Of a stretch of 64,000 nucleotides of DNA, positions 42,101-54,100 are shown one piece after another (the stretch's first letter is position 1; every line of letters starts with the position of its first letter). This DNA comes from Owenia fusiformis. Its lineage: Eukaryota > Annelida > Polychaeta > Sabellida > Oweniidae. The stretch spans positions 32,142,867 through 32,206,866 of the forward strand of contig CAIIXF020000008.1 of assembly GCA_903813345.2 (NCBI GenBank). Direction: 5' to 3'. Position numbers and translations under genes: made by a program. Below the pieces are notes generated by a model. It made no database searches, was not told the origin of the DNA, and was given only the letters and a program-made list of their open reading frames with translations.

Positions 42101-45100
42101 CTGATTTAACAAATTTAATACAATTTTCTGTAGAAAAACTGAATTTTGACTTAGAAAGGGTACTTTCTTAGACAATTTTCCATGTTTTTTCCTCAAAGCC
42201 AAAATTGACTGTGCTGCACATATCTACCCAAATTATTTGGAGTGAACCCCCGGGAGTAAAACATATATCAGTGAGTCACAATCTTAACAATGTTAACGAT
42301 AGTTAAATAATGTTTGCAAGTACAGTGTAGAAAATTAAAAGACCTTTAACATACAACCATTCTCTAAATGCACTGTTTTCTGCTTTGATTTCTGCTGATG
42401 GCAAATCTAATTTCTAATTATCACAGTTATGTGGGATGTAGTCAGGATCTTAATTTTCAGTGTAAGTGAAAATATGTGAAAAAATCTTGGACGAGCAGTT
42501 GTAAAATGAGTGTATAAAGTTTTAAAATGGGAATGTTTAAAATGACGTCATTTGCCATTTGCAGAGGTAAGGCATAAGAGATTGTTATACAAGTATATAA
42601 GACATAACATGTAGCTACAAGGTGGAGTTGATTTGAATGGATGGTGAATGAACCTTCTTACATCATAGAAAGACAGATTCTGTGGATTGGGTTTTAAACA
42701 GGTTCTTCTGTGTTTTTTACTTCTTCAGCATTTAGGGCTGAACAGTGAAATGGAATTTAAGTTGTGGATGACATTTCTGTCACAGTTGTATTTCTGTCAC
42801 AGTTGCATTTCTTAATGTTGACAATCATACTGTTTTTGGAGGCAGTTTTTGTGGATATATTATATTCAAGTAGATTTGAATTCAGGTTAACTATCCCCTA
42901 CCCTAAAATCACTATCATTCTTTAACCATGTTCATTTTGACAAATAAAATATCTATTTCTCTTTAGGTACCTAAAACACCTTCATAGTCCTACCCGACCT
43001 AATTTCTGATGCATTTAGAAAACCCTCTTCCATAATCAACACGCTGATATTGTAGGAACCAATCAAATCCCATGTTACATGATGCATACAGTAGCGCCCT
43101 CTTTAGTATTTACTGCTATTTATTTCCTCCACCAGGGTGCGCCATAAGTGTATTACATCTACTGGTCAAAACTGAAACATAGACCAGTCATTGTGGTGTT
43201 TTTCGATGCTGAAATCATAAGCTGGTCCATAATATGAATTTCTTGACATAAAACCAGCAATTGCTTGACATAAAACCAGCAATTGCTTGACATAAAACCA
43301 GTGCTTGCTTATGTTTCACCCTGGTCTCCTTGGAGACATATTCTCGTATTCCCGCATGTTTGCAGCCACAAAGGTATCAACATGCTCATCTCCTGCTACT
43401 ATGACATGTGGCTCGTAAAGGAGGAGACCCACCCCGAAATCCTCATCTTAGATACCACAGAAGTAAGTGCCGATCAGCTTAACATTAACAATGTCTTTCG
43501 AGTTATACCATTCTCCAAACGCAGGGGTCCAGAGATCTTCCACTCTGTTGATACCTTATGATACCTGCATTTGGAGGATGGGATTCTACTAGCAACCACC
43601 TATACTAGGGAGCCCATCTGATATCTAGGGTTTGGATTTGTGACTGTCTAGATGTTATGTTTCCAGTGACAGTGTTACTCATTGAACCATTCGTCAATGC
43701 TTCTTATTTTACCATTTGTACCTGTGACAGTGCTTCTTGTTGAACCTGTTTAGTTACTATGGCATTGATTTGTGTGTGACTAAGACTTCTTCTTGGTTGT
43801 AACATAAAGTACAAACTAACTAACCAAAATTCTTTTATTTTCAGAATCTAGCTTCAAACTAACTAACTCAATAACCAAAATTTCTTTTCAAAGGTTGATC
43901 TTATTCGCTTTTACCACACGCAGCATTCACACTTTCTTTCCCCTCCTTTCTTTAGCTATCAGATAGCATTATTATAGGACTACCTTCATGGGCATCTATA
44001 GTAAATACCCAATGCGGATACTGAATGAATGTTTTAGTATCCTTATTGTCAGTCCTTCTGCATATTGAAGACGTCCCTGGCTTTCAGCATTGAGATGTCT
44101 GGGTGTGTTCGACAACAAGCCTGTATTAGTCTTAGCTCATGTACACTGTGCCACATCTAGGTGACGGTAACTGCAGTTAGCTTAATCAAAATGGTGGACA
44201 TGATCCTACCAATATTTTGAATCACTTGATTAAAATTGGACCAATCAGCATGAAATATAATCAAACTCAGAGCTTTTGGAATATAATTTGATGATTCATG
44301 ATGTAATTGCCATCAAAAGTCAATGAGTTTACCTGTCATGTAATGATTCCAACTGTGTAAAGAATTTTGTCCACCATTGTGATGCGATAACTGCAGTTAA
44401 TGTCATCTAGCTGGCACAGTGATAATTTAAACCACCTGGTTGTTTCTTACCTGGAAATGCCACCTGCATATGACAGAAGCTTCTATAATTAATATTAATA
44501 TGTGTGTGCCCCTGTTATAATATTTTCAGGCATCGCGCTATTAACATGTTCTTAAAGTCTTTCTCTATACGCTGGTTGTATATGGATGAGACTGGGTGTG
44601 ATACAGTTATACAAGATTTGACAGTGAGTCGTCCATTGCTTGCGTATCCTTATTGACTTTAAGGCCACTACAGACAAACCTTTTGTTTAGCAGAGTTGTG
44701 AATATTCAAAAACTACATGATAATATACAGAGAATACATGAGAATTTGAAAGGAAAAATGGTGAATTCTTAAATTGTTGAGAAAATTACGTTGATAGAGA
44801 ATTTAAATGTGTGAATTTGAAAGAAAATGGTTAAATCCTAAGTAGGAAAGAAAATTACATTGATAGAGAAATTGATTATAGATGTTAATTTGAAAGAAAA
44901 AATGGTAAAATCTTAAAGAGGCAAGAAAAAAGGAAGGAGGTAACAGGTTGTTTTTGGATGACTCGAGATATGTACTGCTAAACAGATTTTTAGATTGTAG
45001 TGGTCTTATATGTTATTAAAGGTACTGGAATGCTTGTTGTATCTGCCACCTGTAGGGATTCCAAGCCTATCTGGTTGTTCTGCATGTTGTCTTGCATGCT

Positions 45101-48100
45101 GTACTCACTCCCTGCCCTGTCTTTGATTGTTTCATTGTTATATTCTGGCAATTTTCTATGATTTTTATGTCACCACCAGAAGTGACTTACTCCATATCCC
45201 AGTTTCTATATGTATCTTCATTCGTACAAATTAGCTCTGTGGTAAATGTTACATATGTATATTGTGTTTAAACTTGTTTGAAGGTTTATACTGCAAACAC
45301 TGTGATCTTTTCCATGTTGCGGCGTCTTCTGTCTTTCATATTTCCTTTGATGTTTCCTTCAGTAATTGCTATATCAAATGCATGAATTATCTGATCTACC
45401 TCTACTGTTTTTAGGTGTTCATCAGAATGCTTCACCTTTCTTCATATTACAGTTTATCATTTTACCCTTAGTATTTTTACTGTGTGTGTGTCTATGTGTG
45501 TGTGTGTGTGTTGAAATAATTGCCCATCTTAGTCCATATATTCATGTTTGTTGAATCTGCCTATCTGATAACTAATTATTTGGGCACTGCATAATATTAT
45601 CACTTTAAACCTAGTCATAGACACGTGTGTTTAATTGCCACTTTTAGTGATACACGATACATAACCCAAAATGTTGGACTTGGTACTAACTTTAAATAAC
45701 ATTAGAAATGGCACCTTATTAAATGAGTAATGTAGAATGTATTTGCTAAGGACCACTAACATACTGGTATAGTGGACAATTTTGTCCAGAGGGGTTTACT
45801 GAGTGGTCATATTTTTAAGTAGATTTTTCAAAATTATGTTGTGCATGTGTAGTCTTTTAATCCCAGATTTAACTGTACATATTATAAATAATGATAAGTA
45901 ACTACTAAAGAATAAATGATTTTCCAGCGCTATGTTGAAATATCAATGATTCTTGTCAAACTTGCATTTTCATATATTTTCTTTTGAGATAAACTTTTGA
46001 CAATGGTAAACTATGGGAGTTTTTCCAATTGTCTAAAAAAGTTATGTGAGTTGTATAATAATTGACTACAGTGTTCTCCCAAGGAACTTTTCTCAAGTGG
46101 GTACATTTTAAACCAAATATATTCAAGTGGGTGCAAAGAGATTTTCAAGTGGGTACAGCACCCACTTGCTTTGATACTGGGGAGATCACTGGATTAAAAA
46201 TTAAAGATGAATGATGCTAGACTGTATGTAGGATATATAAAACATTGTCATTGATTGTCTTTAGCAAAGTGAAGGAGATGAGGATGAGATGGAAAAGAAG
46301 GATGACGAGAGTGAGAAACCGGACTCTCTGAAACAACTGATGACAGCATTCAGTCGTGGTGCCTCATCAGAAGAAGACTTTCTCTTCATGGCCTATGCTG
46401 ATATCATGAGCAAGGTAACCTATAAACATTTATTTTTTTCAAAAACTAGTTAAGATCTGCACTTTTAACCCAAACTGTTTCTGTAACTTAAGTGAGGAAT
46501 TAAATCGACGATTCTGTTGTCTTCTGAGCTATTTTTTGGCAAACATGTACATTTTCTAAAACATATGATACTGATATACGTTTGTGAGAAAAAACGTTGT
46601 GAAGATTCTGCCTATACAACACGTGAAATAAGGAAAAAAGAAAAATCGTACCTTCGATGTTCTGACATTTTGTTACCGACATGAACCGTTTCGGTAACCA
46701 GCGTAATTGAGCGGATCACCAGTGTACATGTAAATTGTCTTCACTACTCCAGGGAGTTGCTATTTTTCAAATATGAAACTATGTAAGCTGGTCTCGACCT
46801 CCTACATGCATGTTGTATTGTTCAATGAGTCTGAATTTTTATTGTTTCAGAGTTGCAGTGGAGAAGATGAAGATGATGATGATGACGAAGGTGATGGTGA
46901 AGATGCTAGTGCATCAATACAGGTAACCATAGAAACACTTCTTGACTTGCTCAATTATCAGTAACTCTCTTGGCTAAGGTCAAGGTCAATGTATCTTCGT
47001 ATGCCCACAAACCTCATTTTGAATTAAATTTTAGGAGAGGATAATTCTACATATTAAAATACATCAATTATTAGAACAAGGTGACTAATGTAAAAAAAAA
47101 CAGGAATAAACATAAATTTGTTACATATGAGTAAGGGATCAATTAGTTTGGGGCAATAAACGAAATATTGACCTGATGACCACTACTGCTAATTATCATT
47201 TTGGTTGGTTGCTTGGATTGTATGCATAAACGTGTTGGCGATTTTAACAATGAGATAATCTACATGCATCTTTATTTAAATAATGCACACTTATCTCAGC
47301 ATATTTATTCTTGCTTCCTTCATGCTAAACTCCCAATTTGAACTATCCTTGTGCCATAACTTTTTGCAAGGTTTTCTTGATGCCTATTAGCAAGTAGCAT
47401 TTCATGTTAATAATTGACTGTAACTTATCTTTCAAATTGCTTGTTTGCATTATCTTTCTATTCATTCTATTTCTCTGAATTCTTATATATTAGAGGTGGA
47501 TCATTAGATATGAATGGAAAAAAAGAGAGGGAAATAACCCAGAGTTCAATATGTACATGAATCTTTATGTTACATGTAAGTTATACCTTGAATGAATGTT
47601 CATCATTGGATTCTGGGTATTCCCCTCTTTCGGAGACCTAACCTTTCAGTCAGTAAATATGGACCCAGAAAAAAGATTATCATAGTTCTATGAACCATTT
47701 TTATTCCGCATTGCAAGAAAACAGAAATGTTTAGTAAGGGTTAGGTTGTCTCCATTTTTAAGCTATTTGTGTGAATCATCTTTTAACATCTTGTATTTCA
47801 ACGTATTTAACCAGGGTTTCTACAGTTGCGGAAAAGTCAGTGCAAACCAAAAGCATTTTCTCTCACTTGGAAAAGTTTGACCAAGAAATTGTTTCAAACT
47901 TGGCTAAAATGATCAGGGAATTTTGAATAGCCAAAAAGATATTAGAATGCCAGGGTAATGTTGTTTGTCAAATGCAAAAATTGAATTTTTAAACTTACCA
48001 AAATAAAGATGGCTTTAAACACATAAATTGATAAATGTCTATGCAGCATTTTGCTATTCTTGAATAACATTTCATTGGTCAGGGAAAAAAGGATAGTTTC

Positions 48101-51100
48101 ATCGCTCAACACATGTGTTGGAACCCTCGCACTGTAGTCTAGCATGGCAGTTACGTCTCCATTTATAGCTTTTAATATATATTATGAAATAAGCTTTATT
48201 GTATACTGCTATGCTTTTCATCTTCTGTATAGATACAATTGGAAAGGTTACAGGTATAAAGCTCTCATTTTAGCGTTTTTGTCTAGTTTTCCAATCATAC
48301 ATGTTGTGTCACTTATTGCTAGTATCACCTTTATCCTATTCTAGTGACCCTCTTGTTCTAATCTAGTGACCCTTTTGTCCTAGGCTAGTAAAAACCTTGT
48401 CCTATGATAGTGACACTCTTTTCCTATATAGTGACCCCTTGTCCTGTAAAAGTGACACCATTGTTTTATTATAGTGACGCTGATTTCTTTCCAAACCTTA
48501 ACTTCTAAGAAACTGAAGTCAAATTGTTAGGTTAGTTGTTGTATAAAAAATTCAAATCAGCAAATTAAATCAACAGACAATCTTTGTCTAAATCCATTAC
48601 AATATCTCTATCAAATTATCACCCAAAACTTTATTAAAACATGTTTTGAGGCCTTCTTTCATGTTGTGAGGCCTTCTTTCATGTTTTGAGGCCTTCTTTC
48701 ATGTTTTGAGGCCTTTCAAAGTCTTAATGTTACACTCATATATGCAGCCTCTCTCTTCTCCAATGTTTCCACCTTAAAAGTCCCATTTTGTATTCACTCA
48801 TTCAGAGCTTCTGAATATTGTAGCTCACCAGTCAATTTATTTGATCTCGATGTTTCCCATTTCTTAACCTAGCAGTGTTAATATTTTCAAGTACATGTTA
48901 CATCTTAGCAATTGTGATATTTAGATTGTCATCGATACTGTACAATGTAGGTCATATATACTGTATGTAGTTTTATAATTCATATGGTAACCAAGGAAGA
49001 TCCCAGCATTTTTGGAGGGATTTTCTTTTGACAGACATTGACAAATAAGGTAATAATTATTTTACCATAATGTTCATCTCTGAATAAATGTTTCTTCTGG
49101 AGATGAACATTGTAGTATATTATTACCAAATTGGTCAATTCCAGTCAAAATAAGATTGTGAAGGATTACTGGGAGCTGATCTTCCTTGCATTGTAACAAT
49201 CTGGACATATTTCTGTCATTCTTGTGTATGTAAGTTACACATTGCTCAGCTTTCCACCCTATGCTTCTGAACATTTACTTCATTTCTACTTTTAATAATA
49301 TATAGAATCAGTTACTTGTTTGTTCCTTGGTCTTCTGTTTGGCTTTAATAATCTTGGCAAATTCAGATTACTTGGTTGTTATACATACTAAATGTTGTTG
49401 TTCTGTTGCTATAGGAACAAGAAATGGAGAAGCAGAAGCTGTTGTTTGAGCAGTCTAGACTGGCAGACAGAGGAGCAGCTGAGATGGTGTTACTGTATAT
49501 AAGCACTAGCAAGGGTATGTGACAATTTTTTTAAAAACTTAAAATTCTTTTTTGAAAATCATCAACATTCTCAATGTAAAAAAGTTGATAACAGGAAAGT
49601 CTGTATGTTTAGTATGTTATTTACACATAACTATGGTTACAGGTCAGTTTACACCAATGGTGATCAAGACCATTGACCTTGGGATCTCCCTTCTACGTGG
49701 TGGAAATGTGGATGTACAAAAGGTAGATTATCTTAAAGGCCCCATTTATTCCTACCTATCTTTTACACATCTCTACACAGGACCTTTAGACAATTTTCAC
49801 TTTAAAGGATTTCAAGGATTTCTTTGACAAATGCTTGCTTTCAAGTTCAGGATTTGATTGAATGGATTCATGTGTTTAGACTGAGATTGTATTTTTTTGT
49901 TGATTTTTGACAATTGAAATCATTGTGAGGCTAGCCCTCTAAAAATATATTTTTTATTTATTAATTCAATCTCAATTTCCAGAAAATGTTGACGTACATG
50001 AGAGAGAAAAAGGAAGTTGGTTTCTTCACATCTGTTGCAGGACTGATCCAAGGCTGCAGGTAAGTCACAATATACAATATGTGTTATTCAATAAAATCTG
50101 TAATTTTTAACAACTATAAGTGGATTCCTCCAAAACTTTTCAAAGTTGTTTCCAATCGACTTAATGAACTCTGTGAGTGGAACACCTCCCAAATGGAACA
50201 CTTCAACCTCTGTAAGTGGAACACCTTCCAAGCTGAACACTACTTTGAAGTATGTTCATCTCTAGAAAGTTTCAGTGTTATTCAACATGTTGATTCAGTT
50301 TAATGTCTAATCACATGTGCTTTTCCTCTTGAATTGACATGAACAAATGTTTCAGTGTCTTGGACTTGGATGCATTTGAGCGTTGTAACAAGGCCGAGGG
50401 GTTGGGTGTGACCAGCGAAGGCTCAGCTGGTGTGAAGAACCTCCACGATGCAGAACTCACGTGTAAACTGTTTAGGTTCCTTCAGCTGCTCTGTGAGGGT
50501 CACAACCTCGAGTTCCAGAACTACTTACGTACCCAGGCTGGCAATACAACCACAGTTAACATTATCATCTGTACAGTTGACTACCTTCTCAGGCTACAGG
50601 TGAGGGGGGGCTTATATTTTAGGGGCAATCCAGGACTCATGCCAAAGCCCTAGCTGTCAAACATTGTGTATTTCTTCAGATTTTGCCCTGTATTTATACT
50701 ATATTGTGCTGAATAGCTGCAAATCCATTCATATTTTAAAAGTACCAAACAAATACATGTACTGTATCCTACTGTACAGTACTGTTCTGCATTGAACGAC
50801 TTTACTTTTCTGTACTGTGTTTTACTGTACTCTTTTAGCATCTAGTCTAATCTAAGTTACTCAACAAAACCAGACCATTTCATATTTACAGTCCCAAATA
50901 TTCACTTGTTGAGATACAATTTTGTGATTTATGGAGACTTTTTGAAATGTAATACTTCCGTTGGAATTTCAGGAGTCAATAATGGACTTTTACTGGCACT
51001 ACTCTGGCAAGGACACCATAGATCAAGCAGGGAAGGAGAACTTCATCCGTGCGATCATGGTGGCTAAACAAGTCTTTACCACACTTACAGAAGACATTCA

Positions 51101-54100
51101 GGTAAGACATTCTTTACCCTTGCCCGTGCGAACAGTGAACAAATTTTTGTGGCCCCATAAGTGTACACAGAACACAGGTTTTACTGTAATTGACACTTCT
51201 CCTGTACAGCACATGCACTTAACTATACATGTATATTTGCCACTTTTCTGTTGTAGGGTCCTTCTTCAGGCAACCAGCAAGCATTGGCCCACAGTAGGCT
51301 CTGGGATGCTGTTGGAGGATTCCTGTTCATCTTTGCACTTAACTATATATTTGCCGCTTTTCTATTGCAGGGTCCTTGTTCAGGAAATCAGCAAGCTCTG
51401 GCTCACAGTAGGCTCTGGGATGCTGTTGGAGGATTCCTGTTCATCTTTGCACACATGCAGGACAAGCTATCTAGGGTATGTGTCTCAGTTATCCACTGTC
51501 ATGATAATCCCTGACGTAGATCAGGATGCAATGTTTGGACTTTCATAATTAGGAATTTGAATTCTCTATTATCACTTGTTTAAAATCAAATTCAAAGAAT
51601 TGCGACACTCATAACATGTATGTCTAGAATACACTTCTGATGTATGTTTAGGTGCAGCATTTGTTTTTAGAAACATATTTTTGTTTAATAAAAACTATAT
51701 TCCAAAGATAAACATATACACAGTGTTACAAATCTAGTTTCTAAACATGTTTTATTTTACATGGTCTTTCAAGAGATTGGATAAATATGTATAATTATAA
51801 ATAAATATTTAGGTAACTCTATTGGCTATTTTAGAATACTAAGCTATATCTATACATACTATTTCTCCTAGGACCCTGATCAGCTAGACCTGTTGCGAGA
51901 ATTCATGAAACTTCAGAAAGAGATGATGATCATGTTGCTCTCCATGCTTGAAGGTAAGATAGGAACATATGGATATGTGATCATAAAATCTTGAAATACT
52001 TTTTGAAACTTGTCATGGTTGAACATAAGAATATGTGATCATAAAATCTTGAAATACCTTTTGAAACTTGTCATAGTATTATGTGATTATAAAATCTTGA
52101 AATACCTTTTGAAACTTGTCATAGTTGAACATGAGAATATGTGATCATAAAATCTTGAAATACCTTTTGAAACTTGTCATAGTTGAACATGAGAATATGT
52201 GATCATAAAATCTTGAAATACCTTCCGAAACTTGTCATAGTTGAACATGAGAATATGTGATCATAAAATCTTGAAATACCTTTTAAAACTTGTCATAGTT
52301 GAACATGAGAATATGTGATCATAAAATCTTGAAATACCTTTTGAAACTTGTCATTGTTAAGTTCAGTATTCTCTTCACATGACTTAAGTTTTCAAGTGTC
52401 CAGCAGTTGTGTGTGGCTCTCAATTAATAAACTCATAATGCCTTCAACAATAAATAATACAAATCTTCTCATTTAGGAAATGTCATGAATGGTACCATTG
52501 GAAAGCAGCTGGTAGATACTCTGGTGGAATCATCTGCCAACGTTGAGATGATTCTGAAGTTCTTTGACATCTTCTTGAAGATGAAAGACATGACAACGTC
52601 AGAGGCATTCCTGGTAATATACACTTACATGTTTTTATTTATTATTTATTTTATTTTTTTATAGACACCTTAGATTGGTGGCACATTAAAACAGGTGTGT
52701 CATATTAAAAAAGAATAGTTTAGACTGAAGACATTTAATTTATACATTTCTCATTTTAATGTTTTTTTGCGAAAAATATTTTACTTGTAATATTGCATTT
52801 ATATACTGTCTTATATAAGTATAAGTAAGTATCAGTATCAAGTTCTTATATACATTTTAGTGTATTAACATACTTATTACAAATATTTATGCACTCGTGG
52901 TTACAGATATTTCAAATAGTGGAAAATAACTACATGTTTCTTATTAATCAAAAACAATTATTAAATGATGTAATTATTTGTGAAATGTGTTGCAAGAATA
53001 CTAATAATTACCTGTACATGTAGATGTTGTTGTCAAAAGTGTGAACATCAATTAATTGTGGCAGTCACCCGATTTTCCTGAATTTGATTACCCATCATGC
53101 ATCTTAATGAAAATAGTTGCAACCCTGAGCAAACTTCATAAACCCCAGCCCATTCATTTTCCATCTATGTGTCTTTACACAGGTAGGTAGCATAACTTTA
53201 TCCCGAGAACCCCTATACTCCCCCTGTATGACCAAAATGCAGCTAAATTTCAATCAACAATTTCCCCAATTTTGACTAATATATGATGCTTTTAGGCTTT
53301 TGATGAAAATAAAGATGGTTATATATCCTACAAAGAATTCCGCCGCGCTATGCAGGCGCAAAAAGTCTATACACGGTTGGTATCATTCAAGCTCCATAGA
53401 TGGCGCTGTCAGAACAGCTGACTAATTGGACCTAACGCCTATCCCATCCTTTAGATTATAGATTCGGTTCGCCTCATATTAACTTATTCATTTATCATTT
53501 AAATAATCGTATCAAGCTTTTATTTAGAACCCTGTAGAACCCCAGCTTTTATCTTTTATTTTTTATTTAGTCAATCCCCATTGTTTTTTTATTTCCAATT
53601 TGTCAGCCGTCTTACAGTGTCTATGGGTGATAGGTAGAGACAGTGATATGCGTCTAGCGTGTTGGCCTGGTGCATTGTGGCAAATTATCCAATCGCTTTG
53701 AACTGTGAAAATGTGACGTGAAACGAGCTTATTCAGTGAGTTTATACATAAATATATGTACATACATATGGACATGTTATCTGTATGTTATCACCTCAAA
53801 CATTTTTGGCAAAAAATATACTAAAAAAAATTTTGAAAAAGTTTGATACTCACTGGTATTAGTTGCAAGTAGTTCTTCTAGAAGCATGCCCTGGTCTTGA
53901 TATTACACATGGTAGTGTCCAACCAATCTGGACACTTCATTCCATGTGTTCTCATAGACCACTGCATTTGATTGGCTGGTTTTGTCTCTGCTACCATGGC
54001 AACTGTGTAAGATGTTTATCACTGAATCTGTACACTATACTTGCATACTTTTGCCATTGAAACTATCCCATGTAAGTCTAACCTATGGGACACTTTCTCT

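Noticed and set aside
41819-42171. Open frames on both strands between variant exons 3 and 4.
   Set aside because: Neither strand shows a domain or the variant-exon pattern.
45404-45479. Possible sixth variant exon (acceptor TTTTTAG at 45402-45403, donor-like GTGTGT, open in phase 2).
   Set aside because: Its translation lacks the HRAxNxF and Trp pattern of the five others, and the donor lies in a TG microsatellite.
50961-51548. A 195-codon open frame spanning e36 and e37.
   Set aside because: It begins in the e36 frame but runs through the intron and leaves the RyR frame in the e37 region. The duplicated helix is read correctly only in the frame starting at 51257 and 51371.
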